Source: Enterococcus sp. DIV0212c (GTDB lineage Bacteria > Bacillota > Bacilli > Lactobacillales > Enterococcaceae). From it: DNA of 64,000 nucleotides. The number at the start of each line of letters is the position of its first letter. The stretch's first letter is position 1. Under the pieces are notes generated by a model. It had not been told where the DNA came from, made no database searches, and saw nothing but the letters and a program-made list of their open reading frames with translations. A program made the position numbers and the translations under genes. This document shows, in pieces, positions 44,421-54,113 of this stretch. The stretch spans positions 3,327-67,326 of the forward strand of contig NZ_JAFREN010000020.1 in NCBI RefSeq assembly GCF_017377505.1, in the 5' to 3' direction.

Positions 44421-45536
44421 GTGAAAAAAAATTATTTAGTTCTATTATTTACTGTTACTATTTCCCTGATTTTTTCGATACATATAGAAGCAAATGCTGC
44501 AGACATGAATTTTTCTGTAGAAGCGAACATCCCTGAAAATCAAGTAGACAAATCACAAACCTATTTTGATTTACGAATGAAACCTGAACAAAAACAAGAT
44601 ATTTCAATTACGATCAAGAATAGTTCAGATCAACCAGCCACGTTCTCCGTTGTTCCTCATATAGCAGTAACCAACCAAAATGGTGTGATTGATTACGGGA
44701 AGGAATTAACTAAAGATCCATCTTTAAAACATGGAATTACGGATATTATTTCTGGTGATACAAAATATACACTCAAAGCAAAAGAAACCAAAAAAGCTGT
44801 TTTTCATCTAAAAATGCCAAAAGATTCGTATGATGGGATTATTCTTGGTGGTTTTCAAATCAAGAAAGAAGAAAAAAAATCTGAAAAAGAAGAAAAACAA
44901 GCAGTCCAGATCAAAAACCAATATGCTTATGTTATTGGGATAAAACTGACTGAAACGGAAAAAAATGTAGAGCCGGAACTCCTTTTAAATAAAGTGAAAC
45001 CAGGACTGCAAAACTACCGAACAGTTGTGACAGCAAATTTGCAAAATACTCAGCCAGTCATCGTTAGTGGATTAAGTGTGAATGCCAAAGTAACTCAAAA
45101 AAGCGGAGACACGGTTCTGCATAAAACTGAGAAAAAAGAGATGAGTATGGCGCCAAACTCCAACTTTGATTTTCCTATTTCTTGGGATAACCAAGAATTA
45201 AAAGCAGGTAAATATCATCTTTCACTTGTTGCTGAGGATAAAAATGGGAATAAATGGGAACTAGAAAAAGATTTTGAAATCAAAGGGAAAGACTCCAAGG
45301 TGTTAAACAAAGAAGCTGTGGAAGTAAAGAAAAATTATACTCTTTGGATTGTTGAAGCAATAATATCCTTCGTAATAATAGTGCTGCTACTTTGGTTTAT
45401 TATCAAAAAAAGAAAAGAAAAAGTTGAAAAAGAACGTAAGAAAAGTTTAGCTCTTGATCGTAAACGACGAAAGAAAGCACAAGCAAAAAACAATGCCTCA
45501 AAAACAAAAAAGAGACCAAAAAACAATAGACCATGA
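44421..45536 (+). CDS. WxL-interacting protein (WxLIP; DUF916 and DUF3324)
   Basis: A 371-residue protein: signal peptide (ending near ANAADM), DUF916 domain (about 30-150, FSVEANIPENQVDKSQTYFDL), DUF3324 domain (about 160-300), one membrane helix (about 307-330, LWIVEAIISFVIIVLLLWF) and a strongly basic cytoplasmic tail. It is the membrane-anchored partner of WxL proteins at the wall. GTG 44421 has GGAGGAAAA upstream. Confidence 0.92.
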   Translation: MKKNYLVLLFTVTISLIFSIHIEANAADMNFSVEANIPENQVDKSQTYFDLRMKPEQKQDISITIKNSSDQPATFSVVPHIAVTNQNGVIDYGKELTKDPSLKHGITDIISGDTKYTLKAKETKKAVFHLKMPKDSYDGIILGGFQIKKEEKKSEKEEKQAVQIKNQYAYVIGIKLTETEKNVEPELLLNKVKPGLQNYRTVVTANLQNTQPVIVSGLSVNAKVTQKSGDTVLHKTEKKEMSMAPNSNFDFPISWDNQELKAGKYHLSLVAEDKNGNKWELEKDFEIKGKDSKVLNKEAVEVKKNYTLWIVEAIISFVIIVLLLWFIIKKRKEKVEKERKKSLALDRKRRKKAQAKNNASKTKKRPKNNRP

Positions 45537-45680
45537 TTTTTGAGAGTCGCTAAAAACGTATTTCCCCAAAATTATATTCGTATGATATGACGTGATAAGA
45601 TGAAAAAAGTTAGTAATAATGAGTAAAAATCTAGATTCACTTCACTTTAAATCAAGAATTTGATATACAGGAGGGATTGA

Positions 45681-45995
45681 ATGATAAAAAAAATAACCTA
45701 TCTAGGTTTACTGTTGATGTTTGTTGGGCTATTTGCTAATACTTCTACTAAGGTTTATGCCGAAGATGCTAGTAATGCGAAGTCAAGAGTTGGGATTCGA
45801 TTTGTTGATAGGCGAGAACATAAAGAAACGAATCAAAGTACAACTGGAAATAACCAATTGGCGGACGGCAACCTTCCTAGTACAAATGAAGAATCAACTG
45901 TATACCTAATTGTCATCGGAATAATAATTGTGTTGCTAGTTTCGGTGATAGGCTATTGGGAATTAAAAAAAAGAAGCAAAAATAATCATTTATAG
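45681..45995 (+). CDS. Small LPXTG-like protein of the WxL locus
   Basis: A 104-residue protein: signal peptide (to about VYAED), a short linker, the sorting-like motif NLPSTNEE (about residue 69), a hydrophobic helix and a basic tail. WxL loci usually contain such a small anchored protein. LPSTN replaces LPXTG, with Asn where Gly is usual. AGGAGG precedes ATG 45681. It is the last intact gene of the locus. Confidence 0.8.
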   Translation: MIKKITYLGLLLMFVGLFANTSTKVYAEDASNAKSRVGIRFVDRREHKETNQSTTGNNQLADGNLPSTNEESTVYLIVIGIIIVLLVSVIGYWELKKRSKNNHL

Positions 45996-46020
45996 GTATA
46001 GAATCGTTAGATAATTTTAT

Positions 46021-46088
46021 AGAACATCTCACTTCCATTTTTGATTGGTTTTTAGCCACGATTTTAAGGAAGTCAAGATGTTTTTTTA
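46021..46088 (+). terminator. Terminator of the WxL locus
   Basis: AACATCTCACTTCC pairs with GGAAGTCAAGATGTT with a bulge, followed by T7. The loop is long. Confidence 0.65.
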
Positions 46089-46122
46089 TTTTATATAACA
46101 TATAACCAACAGGTCCTTTAGG

Positions 46123-46359
46123 TTGGTATGTTTATTATACTTAGTGAACGGATATATTGATGAAAAGGGAATTATAATAAGATTGGAAAAAGATAGTTCC
46201 CTAGTAATAGCTTCTGGGGATACTGGTGCTGAAAATAAGGAAACAGAAGTTATTTTGGAGCATGATGCCCAAAACGGAATTTTACTGAATTTATCTCCTG
46301 ATATGAAAAAAGATAGCTATTCTGCAAGTTTAACTTGGAGCTTAGTAAACACTCCTTAA
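46123..46359 (+). pseudogene. WxL-domain protein remnant (C-terminal part only)
   Basis: A 78-residue frame with no signal peptide. Its end reads NLSPDMKKDSYSASLTWSLVNTP, the last part of a WxL domain including the second WxL motif (LTWSL), and an earlier stretch (VIASGDTGAENKETEVIL) fits the domain's middle. It lies after the operon terminator. A small inverted repeat (AACCAAC against GTTGG) sits at its left boundary. Confidence 0.65.
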
Positions 46360-46411
46360 GAATAAAGGCATAGAAAATTTATGATTTTGAGTAACTAGAA
46401 AAATTAAACAA

Positions 46412-46446
46412 AAAAAGTCGCAGACATTTGTCTGCGACTTTTTATT
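46412..46446. terminator. Bidirectional terminator at the ldh end
   Basis: AAAAAGTCGCAGACA pairs with TGTCTGCGACTTTTT. It ends ldh and any readthrough from the WxL side. Confidence 0.9.
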
Positions 46447-47426
46447 TAATCATTTTCAGCTTCCAATTTCTCAAAAGCCAATTTAATAACTTCTTTCAAT
46501 GCATTAGCAGAAGCATTCATACGATCTTTCTCAGAATCTGTTAGTGGAATTTCAATGACTTGTTTGATACCTTGACGATTAATTACAGCGGGAGCACCGA
46601 TGTAAATATCATTTTGTCCATATTCACCATCTAAATAAACAGATAGTGGGAAAACAGAATCTTCGTCATCTAAAATCGCTTTAGTGATTCGAGCTAAGGC
46701 AGCCGCAATTCCGTAGAATGTTGCTCCTTTTTTCTCAATGATCGAATAAGCCGCATCTCTTACATTGAAGAATAAATTGACCATGGCTTCTTCGTCGATA
46801 TCAGGATTGTTTTTAACCCATTCATAAATTTGCAAGCCGGCAACATTCGCATGAGACCAAACTGGAAATTCAGTATCTCCGTGTTCACCTAAAATGTAAG
46901 CATGGACGTTACGAGCATCCACATCAACTAATTCAGCAATTGCTTGACGGAAACGAGCTGAGTCTAATGAAGTTCCTGAACCGATAACGCGTTCCTTTGG
47001 AAATCCTGAGAATTTCCATGTAGAATAGGTTAAAATATCAACTGGATTAGCAGCGACTAAGAAAATTCCGTTAAAGCCAGAATCAACAACTGCAGTGACA
47101 ATTTGTTTGTTGATCTTTAAGTTCTTGTGAACTAAATCGATTCTTGTTTCGCTAGGCTTTTGTGCAGCGCCTGCTGTTAATACCACAAGATCAGCGTCAT
47201 GACAATCGTCATACGTAGCTGCATAAATTTTCTTAGGAGAAGTAAAAGCCAATGCATGAGATAAATCAGCAGCGTCTCCTTCGGTTTTCTTTGTATCTAT
47301 ATCAATAATACCTACTTCTTGAGCAATATTTTGAGTGACTAAGGCAAAAGCATAACTAGATCCGACAGCGCCATCTCCAACTAAAATTACTTTTTGGTGA
47401 TCTTTATTCCCAACTGCTGCAGTCAT
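46446..47426 (-). CDS. ldh: L-lactate dehydrogenase
   Basis: A 326-residue NAD-dependent enzyme that reduces pyruvate to L-lactate, the main fermentation end step. The NAD-binding motif is [17 protein letters not shown], the catalytic His is in [12 protein letters not shown] (about 179-190), and the substrate arginine is in [14 protein letters not shown] 47426 has AAAGGAA at the right spacing; an ATG three codons upstream overlaps that site. The upstream region carries a Rex-type operator over the promoter. Confidence 0.95.
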   Translation of the reverse strand: MTAAVGNKDHQKVILVGDGAVGSSYAFALVTQNIAQEVGIIDIDTKKTEGDAADLSHALAFTSPKKIYAATYDDCHDADLVVLTAGAAQKPSETRIDLVHKNLKINKQIVTAVVDSGFNGIFLVAANPVDILTYSTWKFSGFPKERVIGSGTSLDSARFRQAIAELVDVDARNVHAYILGEHGDTEFPVWSHANVAGLQIYEWVKNNPDIDEEAMVNLFFNVRDAAYSIIEKKGATFYGIAAALARITKAILDDEDSVFPLSVYLDGEYGQNDIYIGAPAVINRQGIKQVIEIPLTDSEKDRMNASANALKEVIKLAFEKLEAEND

Positions 47427-47464
47427 GTGTATCATTCCTTTCAGATAATTGTTTTATCACAATG

Positions 47465-47495
47465 ATAATACCACCGTTTGTGATGTTTGTCACGT
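47465..47495 (-). promoter_or_regulatory. ldh promoter overlapped by a Rex-type operator
   Basis: On the minus strand, GTGACA (47493-47488), 17 bp, TATTAT (47470-47465). The operator TTGTGA-N6-TCACGT (47478-47495) fits the Rex consensus TTGTGA-N6-TCACAA at 10 of 12 arm positions. Rex represses fermentation genes until NADH rises. Confidence 0.6.
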
Positions 47496-47752
47496 TTTTT
47501 GTTTAGTATATTAATACAGTTTTTGAAGCTGTTTCATAAGAAAACTCTTTCATGTGCGGTATTTCACTATTTGTGATTTTACTGTTTTTTTTTATCTTTA
47601 AACAATTAAAAGAAGCTTATGGCTTTTTTAAGAATTTAAATGAGCTGGCAGTTACTTGTTTTATGGTATAATTAGAAAAACTGGGCAGAAGATTTTCCTG
47701 CTCGGGTATTTTGTGGTGGAAAATGGAATAGCTAAATTAAGGGGAAATATAG

Positions 47753-48319
47753 ATGAAAATGATCGTCGGATTAGGTAATCCAGGAAGTAAATATCAAGAA
47801 ACAAAACATAATATTGGTTTTATTACTGTAGATGAAATCGCTCACCGTTACAATGCAACCTTTAATAGAAGTCAATTTGAAGCAGATATTGCTGAATTTT
47901 TCATTGGAACTGAAAAAATCATGTTAGTTAAACCGCTAACATTTATGAATGAGTCAGGTCGTTCGGTAGGACCTTTGATGACTTATTATGGTGTAGAAGA
48001 TGAAGAATTGATCGTGATCTACGATGACTTAGATTTAGAAACTGGCAAAATTCGTTTGCGTGAAAAGGGCGGAGCAGGAGGACATAATGGGATGAAGAGC
48101 TTAATTGCACATCTAGGTACAAATGTCTTTCCAAGAATCAAAATCGGTATCGGTCGTCCAATGGGCAGTAACACAGTTGTTCATCATGTATTGACTGGCT
48201 TTCCTAAAGAAAAGCACGAAGAGATTTTACTTGCAGTAAAAAGTGCAGCAGATGCAGCGATTTATGCCTGTGAAGGTCATACGTTTGTTGATACAATGAA
48301 TCAATTTAATGGAAAATAA
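47753..48319 (+). CDS. pth: Peptidyl-tRNA hydrolase
   Basis: A 188-residue enzyme that frees tRNA from stalled peptidyl-tRNA. The start MKMIVGLGNPGSKYQETKHN includes Asn9 and catalytic His19, and YDDLDLETGKIRLREKGGAGGHNGMKS holds the conserved Asp and glycine loop. The ribosome site AAGGGG precedes ATG 47753. It is followed by one structured repeat and mfd, the usual Firmicute order. Confidence 0.96.
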   Translation: MKMIVGLGNPGSKYQETKHNIGFITVDEIAHRYNATFNRSQFEADIAEFFIGTEKIMLVKPLTFMNESGRSVGPLMTYYGVEDEELIVIYDDLDLETGKIRLREKGGAGGHNGMKSLIAHLGTNVFPRIKIGIGRPMGSNTVVHHVLTGFPKEKHEEILLAVKSAADAAIYACEGHTFVDTMNQFNGK

Positions 48320-48350
48320 ATAAGGTACAAGGATTGTTTAGCTTTGTGGG

Positions 48351-48465
48351 CTAGCTTCACAGGCTAGTCTTTCAGAAAAAAAGATAAAATATGAATGTGG
48401 CGAAGAACGCCACCCCTATATTTTCCTATTTTTCAGACAAGACTGAACGAGCCTGTTCAGCTTTT
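48351..48465 (+). repeat. Structured intergenic repeat, copy B (before mfd)
   Basis: The same element as copies A and C. Outer arms here are ACAGGCT/AGCCTGT and the inner apex GTGGCG/CGCCAC, both different from copy A yet still paired. It ends 7 bp before the TAGGAGGAG ribosome site of mfd. Confidence 0.8.
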
Positions 48466-48486
48466 AAATTTTAGGAGGAGTCTAAC

Positions 48487-51400
48487 GTGAACATCATTGA
48501 ACAAATTGGTGCAAGTGAACTAGCTCGTGATTGGCGTGAGCAATTAACAGGAAATACCCGCCAGCTGATCACAGGCTTAGCCGGCTCAGCCAAAACACTA
48601 GTTATGACCAGTGGATTTAAACAAAAAAATAAGAAAATCGTTGTTGCTGTTCCTAATCTTTATTATGGAAACCAACTAGTTGAAGATTTTCGGAATGTTT
48701 TATCAGATGAAGAAGTATATTTATTCCCTGTAGATGAAGTGCTTTCGGCAGAAATGGCTTTTTCTTCACCAGAAGCGAGAGCAGAAAGAGTAGCAGCGCT
48801 TAATTTTCTTTTAACGGATCAAGCAGGAATTGTCGTTGTTCCAGTGGCAGGGTTAAGAAAATATTTACCAAGTAAACAGACTTGGGCGAATGCTCAATTG
48901 CATTGGGAAATTGGCGGAGAAATCGAGTTAGATGACTTAGCGCAACAATTAGTAATGATGGGCTATGAACGTCAATCTTTAGTAGGCAAGCCTGGTGATT
49001 TCAGTATTCGAGGCAGTATCGTCGATGTCTATCCGTTGAATTCCGAATATCCAGTTCGAGCGGAATTATTTGATATTGAGATCGATTCTTTACGTTACTT
49101 CGAAGCAGATACTCAACGATCGGTTAATAACATTGAATCTGTGACTCTTTCACCAATGAGCGATCTCGTTTTCTCGAAAGAAGATTTAGCACGTGGGGAA
49201 AAACAATTAAACAAAGCGCTAGAAAAAAGAATAGCGATTGCTAAAGATGATACTGAAAAAGAATTCCTTCAAGATTATTTTGGGCAATTAGCAACTTCTT
49301 GGGGACAAGGGATTCCAACCGACACCGCGCATTACTATACAGATCTTTTATATGAAACAAAAACGACTTTACTGGATTATCTATCAGAAGATAGTCTTGT
49401 TTTTGTAGACGATTATGCACGGATTTTAGAAGCTGAGCGTGAAATCATTCGTGAGGAAAATGAATGGCACGTTCTAAAATTAGAAGAAATGCGTGTTTTC
49501 CCAGAGCAGACATTCGGCTTAGAGTTCCATGAACAAGTGAGAAAAATGACGTTTGCAACTACGTTCTTTTCACTATTCCAAAAAGGAATGGGAAATCTGC
49601 GGTTTCAGGCAATTCACAATTTTCAATATCGTTCTATGCAACAGTTCTTTGGTCAAATGCCTCTATTAAAAACGGAAATGGATCGCTGGCAAAAACAAGA
49701 CCAGACAGTTGTGGTCTTTGTACCAACGAAAGAACGCAGTCAAAAAGTAGAAGAACTGTTTCGAGATTTTGATATTTCAAGTGTGACTGCTTCATCCGAT
49801 AAATTAATAGAAGGAAAAATTCAAATTGTTGAAGGTTCTTTGCAGTCAGGGTTTGAATTACCAGTTGAAAAAATTGTTGCGATCACTGAAAAAGAAATTT
49901 TTCATACGACAACGAAAAAAAGAGCAAGACGCCAAACAGTTTCTAATGCGGAGCGTTTAAAAAGCTATAGTGATCTGAAAACAGGCGACTATGTGGTTCA
50001 CGCCAATCATGGGATTGGTAAATATATCGGCATGCAGACATTAGAAGTTGATGGTGTTCACCAAGATTACATCACGATTTTATACCAAAACGATGACAAG
50101 TTATTTATTCCAGTTACTCAGTTGAATCTGATTCAAAAATTCGTTGCATCTGAAGCAAAATCACCGAAGGTCAACAAATTAGGCGGTAGCGAATGGAGCA
50201 AAACTAAGCGTAAAGTATCTTCGAAAATTGAAGATATCGCAGACGATTTGATTCAACTCTATGCTTCAAGAGAATCTGAAAAAGGCTACGCTTTTCCACC
50301 TGATGATGCATATCAGAAAGAGTTTGAAGACGCCTTTCCTTATAGTGAAACAGACGATCAACTACGCAGTACCGCTGAAATCAAACACGATATGGAAAAA
50401 ACACGGCCGATGGATCGTTTACTCGTCGGAGATGTGGGTTATGGGAAAACAGAAGTGGCCTTACGCGCAGCGTTTAAAGCAATCAACAACAACAAACAAG
50501 TGGCCTTTTTAGTTCCTACAACCATCTTAGCGCAGCAGCATTATGAAACGATGTTGGATCGTTTTGAAGGTTTTCCAGTAGAAGTTGGTTTGCTGAGCCG
50601 TTTTAGAACGAAAAAACAACAAGCTGAAACAATCGAAAAAATCAAACATGGCCAAGTCGATATTGTGGTTGGAACGCATCGCTTACTTTCTCAAGATGTA
50701 ACCTTTAGTGACTTGGGATTATTGGTGATCGATGAAGAGCAACGTTTTGGTGTGAAACACAAAGAACGATTGAAACAGCTTCGGGCGCAAGTAGATGTGT
50801 TAACACTAACAGCCACACCGATTCCAAGAACTTTACACATGTCAATGCTTGGTGTACGAGATCTTTCAGTCATCGAAACACCACCAGAAAATCGTTATCC
50901 GATCCAAACTTATGTCATGGAACATAATCCCGGAGCGATTAGAGAAGCCATTGAAAGAGAAATGGCTCGTGATGGACAAGTCTTTTATCTATATAATCGT
51001 GTCGATACCATCGAGCAAAAAGTTGAAGAAATCCAAGCTTTAGTTCCAGATGCTAGAATCGCTTATGCACATGGTCAGATGACAGAAGTTCAATTGGAAA
51101 ATACGCTATTTGATTTTATTGAACGCCAATATGATGTTTTGGTGACGACGACGATTATCGAAACAGGTGTAGATATTCCTAATGCCAATACATTGTTTGT
51201 CGAAAATGCCGATTATATGGGCTTATCTACGTTGTATCAATTACGTGGCCGTGTTGGTCGAAGTAACCGTGTCGCTTACGCTTATTTTATGTATGAACAA
51301 CAGAAGATTCTAAATGAAGTCAGTGAAAAACGTTTAGAAGCTATCAAAGACTTTACGGAACTGGGTTCAGGTTTTAAAATTGCGATGCGAGATTTATCCA

Positions 51401-52020
51401 TTCGTGGTGCAGGAAATTTATTAGGCGCCCAACAGCATGGCTTTATTGATTCAGTTGGTTTCGATATGTACTCACAAATGCTTTCAGAAGCTGTGGCTCG
51501 TAAACAAGGTAAAAATATTCAAGACCAAAAAACTTCTGTTGAAATTGACTTGGGTATCGATGCCTACCTACCAACAAGCTATATCTCTGATGAACGTCAG
51601 AAAATCGAAATCTATAAACGCATCCGTCAACTGGAAAATATGGATATGTATGATGAATTAGAAGCAGATCTACTTGACCGTTTTGGGGAATACCCAGACG
51701 AAGTTGCTCATTTATTAACCACAGGGAAAATCAAAATGGATGGCGATCGTGCCTTAGTTGAAACGATTCGCAAGAGACAGCAAGAGATCACGTTTACCCT
51801 AAGTAAAATCGGGACGAAAACATATAATGTAGAACAAATTTTTGAAGCATTGTCTCATACGCAATTAAAAGCAGATCTTGCTGTAGATAATGAAAAAATG
51901 GCTGTTCGTTTGAAAGTACCTAAAGATATGAAAGAAGCCGCTTGGCTGCAAGAAGTCGCGCTGTTTACGACAGCTTTGAGACAGGAAAAATATAAAACTG
52001 CGGCTGTTGAGACAGAATGA
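48487..52020 (+). CDS. mfd: Transcription-repair coupling factor
   Basis: A 1177-residue ATPase that removes stalled RNA polymerase at DNA lesions and recruits UvrA. It has an N-terminal UvrB-like part (about 1-350), the RNA-polymerase-interacting CarD-like domain (about 495-560, DLKTGDYVVHANHGIGKYIG), then RecG-like helicase motors with Walker A GDVGYGKTEVAL (about 645) and DEEQRFG, and a C-terminal TRCF domain. GTG 48487 is supported by TAGGAGGAG. Confidence 0.96.
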   Translation: MNIIEQIGASELARDWREQLTGNTRQLITGLAGSAKTLVMTSGFKQKNKKIVVAVPNLYYGNQLVEDFRNVLSDEEVYLFPVDEVLSAEMAFSSPEARAERVAALNFLLTDQAGIVVVPVAGLRKYLPSKQTWANAQLHWEIGGEIELDDLAQQLVMMGYERQSLVGKPGDFSIRGSIVDVYPLNSEYPVRAELFDIEIDSLRYFEADTQRSVNNIESVTLSPMSDLVFSKEDLARGEKQLNKALEKRIAIAKDDTEKEFLQDYFGQLATSWGQGIPTDTAHYYTDLLYETKTTLLDYLSEDSLVFVDDYARILEAEREIIREENEWHVLKLEEMRVFPEQTFGLEFHEQVRKMTFATTFFSLFQKGMGNLRFQAIHNFQYRSMQQFFGQMPLLKTEMDRWQKQDQTVVVFVPTKERSQKVEELFRDFDISSVTASSDKLIEGKIQIVEGSLQSGFELPVEKIVAITEKEIFHTTTKKRARRQTVSNAERLKSYSDLKTGDYVVHANHGIGKYIGMQTLEVDGVHQDYITILYQNDDKLFIPVTQLNLIQKFVASEAKSPKVNKLGGSEWSKTKRKVSSKIEDIADDLIQLYASRESEKGYAFPPDDAYQKEFEDAFPYSETDDQLRSTAEIKHDMEKTRPMDRLLVGDVGYGKTEVALRAAFKAINNNKQVAFLVPTTILAQQHYETMLDRFEGFPVEVGLLSRFRTKKQQAETIEKIKHGQVDIVVGTHRLLSQDVTFSDLGLLVIDEEQRFGVKHKERLKQLRAQVDVLTLTATPIPRTLHMSMLGVRDLSVIETPPENRYPIQTYVMEHNPGAIREAIEREMARDGQVFYLYNRVDTIEQKVEEIQALVPDARIAYAHGQMTEVQLENTLFDFIERQYDVLVTTTIIETGVDIPNANTLFVENADYMGLSTLYQLRGRVGRSNRVAYAYFMYEQQKILNEVSEKRLEAIKDFTELGSGFKIAMRDLSIRGAGNLLGAQQHGFIDSVGFDMYSQMLSEAVARKQGKNIQDQKTSVEIDLGIDAYLPTSYISDERQKIEIYKRIRQLENMDMYDELEADLLDRFGEYPDEVAHLLTTGKIKMDGDRALVETIRKRQQEITFTLSKIGTKTYNVEQIFEALSHTQLKADLAVDNEKMAVRLKVPKDMKEAAWLQEVALFTTALRQEKYKTAAVETE

Positions 52021-52027
52021 ACAATGA

Positions 52028-52141
52028 CTAGCTTCACAGGCTAACCTCTCGGGAAAAAGATAAACTAAGATAGTGATAAAAAGCGTCACTTTCTTATTTT
52101 CCTATTTTTCAGTCGAGGGTAAACGAGCCCGTTACGCTTTT
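52028..52141 (+). repeat. Structured intergenic repeat, copy C1
   Basis: First of four tandem copies after mfd. Outer arms ACAGGCT/AGCCCGT (one A-C mismatch); inner apex AGTGA/TCACT around TAAAAAGCG. It begins only 8 bp after the mfd stop. Confidence 0.78.
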
Positions 52142-52149
52142 GAACTTAT

Positions 52150-52263
52150 CTAGCTTCATGAGCTAGCTCTTCGGAAAAAAGATAAAATATGAATGAGGCA
52201 AAAAGCGCCACATTCATATTTTCCTATTTTTCTGTCAGAGCTGAACGAGCTCATTCAGCTTTT
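52150..52263 (+). repeat. Structured intergenic repeat, copy C2
   Basis: Outer arms ATGAGCT/AGCTCAT; the inner stem AAAATATGAATG/CATTCATATTTT is perfect, with GGC/GCC at the apex. Confidence 0.8.
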
Positions 52264-52271
52264 GAACTTAT

Positions 52272-52384
52272 CTAGCTTCATGAGCCAGTCTCTCGGGAAA
52301 AAGATAAAAATAGAGTGAGGCAAAAAGCACCTCAATCGATTTTTCCTATTTTCCAGTCGAGACTAAACGGCTCATTCAGCTTTT
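52272..52384 (+). repeat. Structured intergenic repeat, copy C3
   Basis: Outer arms ATGAGCC/GGCTCAT; inner apex TGAGG/CCTCA around CAAAAAGCA. Confidence 0.8.
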
Positions 52385-52392
52385 AAACTTAT

Positions 52393-52506
52393 CTAGCTTC
52401 ACGGGCTAACCTCTCGGAAAAAAGATAAACTAAGATAGTGACAAAAAGCGTCACTTTCTTAGTTTCCTATTTTTCAGTCGAGGTTAAACGAGTCCGTTAC
52501 GCTTTT
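52393..52506 (+). repeat. Structured intergenic repeat, copy C4
   Basis: Outer arms ACGGGCT/AGTCCGT (one G-U); inner stem AAACTAAGA...AGTGAC against GTCACT...TCTTAGTTT. It ends 5 bp before the AGGAGG ribosome site of the flippase gene. Confidence 0.8.
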
Positions 52507-52524
52507 AAAATAGGAGGTAAACCA

Positions 52525-54108
52525 ATGGCGCATAAGGAAATGCGGACGATGATGCAAGGTGCTGTTGTTTTGACTGTTGCATCGTTTATTGCCAAGGTGC
52601 TAAGTGCAGTTTATCGTGTGCCTTTTCAAAATTTAGTTGGTGATGAAGGATTCTATGTATACCAACAAGTTTATCCAATCTATGGAATTGCCATGACACT
52701 AGCCTTATCTGGCTTGCCGCAGTTTATTTCAAAAGTCGTAGCTGAACAATCAGAAATTAGTGGACAGAAAAAAGTGCTGCAGCAACTGTTTCCTTTTGTT
52801 TTTAGTATAGCCAGTTTGTGTTGGGCATTTTTCTTTTTCGGAAGTCACGAGATTGCTGTGATGATGGGGGATCAGCGGTTAGCATCATTGATTCAAGTGG
52901 TGTCTTTTACGTTTTTATTGGTTCCTATATTGTCCTTTTACCGTGGGAATTTCCAGGGACATTTACTAATGATCCCAAGTGCTGTTTCTCAAGTAGTAGA
53001 GCAAATTGTTCGAGTAGGTGTGATTTTGATTGCTGCTTATTCCTTTAGCCAGTTTGGCTGGACAGTCTATCAAACGGGAACGATTGCTATGGGCGGCGCT
53101 TTACTAGGTGGCGTAGTTGCCGTTGGAATTCTTTGGTATTATGATCGGAAAATTCGTGTAGGGAGCTCAGCATATCTCACTCAGTGGCAAATGACTAAAG
53201 GTTCTGGAAAATTATTTGGACGTTTATTAATAGAAGGCGGCATCGTATCATTATATAGTGCTTTTCTGATTTTCTTTCAATTGATTGATTCTTTTCTGGT
53301 CAAAAATTCTTTGGTTGCATCAGGAATCAGTGATTCTGCTGCTAAAATCGATAAAGGGGTTTATGATCGCGGGCAACCTTTGGTACAATTGGGATTAGTT
53401 GTTGCGTTAGCATTAAGCTCAAGCTTTTTACCAGCACTGACTAAATATTTTATGGGTCAGGAGCAAGCTCGTTTTTTACAGGCGGCAAAAATGTTTTTAC
53501 GTTTAACAACGACAGTGGCATCAGCTGCTTCGTTAGGTTTAGTATTATTGCTTCCTTATATGAATTTTGCATTATTCAAAGATTATAAAGGAAATGGTGT
53601 TTTAGGGATTTATGTGTGCTCAATTGCTTTTATGGCGGTAATTCAAGCATATCAAAGTGTTTTGCAAAGCCGGAATCAATTTGTGCCATCGATGTTTTCA
53701 GCTGGAATAGGATTGTTAATCAAACTATTCTTAACAGGTCCTTTGACCTATGCTTGGGGAACAATTGGTGCAAGCGGCTCAACGATTGCAGGTTTAATAG
53801 CAACACTATTTTGTTTAGTCTTATTTTCAAAAAAAGAAATCAATCGTTTTGCTGCAGAAAATCATTTTTTTAGAAAATTAACGATTAGTTTAGGAACTAT
53901 GGGAGTTGTGTTATTCTGTTATCAAGGGATTATTGCAATAGTGCTAGGAACCGTTAGTCATCGTGGTCAGGCATTGTTCGTTACGATACTTGGTGTTTTA
54001 CTTGGTGGGGCAACATTTCTATTCATAATAATCAAAATAAACTTATTTACGATTCGAGAATGGCTGACATTGCCATTTGGTGCGAAAATATTAAGGATGA
54101 AGAGGTAA
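52525..54108 (+). CDS. Polysaccharide biosynthesis/flippase-type membrane protein (YabM-like, MOP superfamily)
   Basis: A 527-residue protein with about 14 membrane segments. The N-terminus ([36 protein letters not shown]) is the signature of the PST/MurJ-like SpoVB/YabM branch of the MOP exporters. B. subtilis has yabM at the same place, between mfd and the yabO (rqcP) homologue. It may flip a lipid-linked sugar precursor; the substrate is unknown. ATG 52525 follows TAGGAGG; a longer frame reads back into the repeats and is not the start. Confidence 0.85.
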   Translation: MAHKEMRTMMQGAVVLTVASFIAKVLSAVYRVPFQNLVGDEGFYVYQQVYPIYGIAMTLALSGLPQFISKVVAEQSEISGQKKVLQQLFPFVFSIASLCWAFFFFGSHEIAVMMGDQRLASLIQVVSFTFLLVPILSFYRGNFQGHLLMIPSAVSQVVEQIVRVGVILIAAYSFSQFGWTVYQTGTIAMGGALLGGVVAVGILWYYDRKIRVGSSAYLTQWQMTKGSGKLFGRLLIEGGIVSLYSAFLIFFQLIDSFLVKNSLVASGISDSAAKIDKGVYDRGQPLVQLGLVVALALSSSFLPALTKYFMGQEQARFLQAAKMFLRLTTTVASAASLGLVLLLPYMNFALFKDYKGNGVLGIYVCSIAFMAVIQAYQSVLQSRNQFVPSMFSAGIGLLIKLFLTGPLTYAWGTIGASGSTIAGLIATLFCLVLFSKKEINRFAAENHFFRKLTISLGTMGVVLFCYQGIIAIVLGTVSHRGQALFVTILGVLLGGATFLFIIIKINLFTIREWLTLPFGAKILRMKR

Positions 54109-54113
54109 AAGTT

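Noticed and set aside
15600..52510. Reading the repeat arrays as CRISPR
   Set aside because: The units are about 114 bp, abut each other without unique spacers, contain long inverted arms, and no cas genes are present.
52438..52524. Longer reading frame of the flippase gene reaching back into the intergenic repeat
   Set aside because: It has no ribosome site, and the extension is repeat sequence; ATG 52525 follows AGGAGG and matches the family N-terminus.
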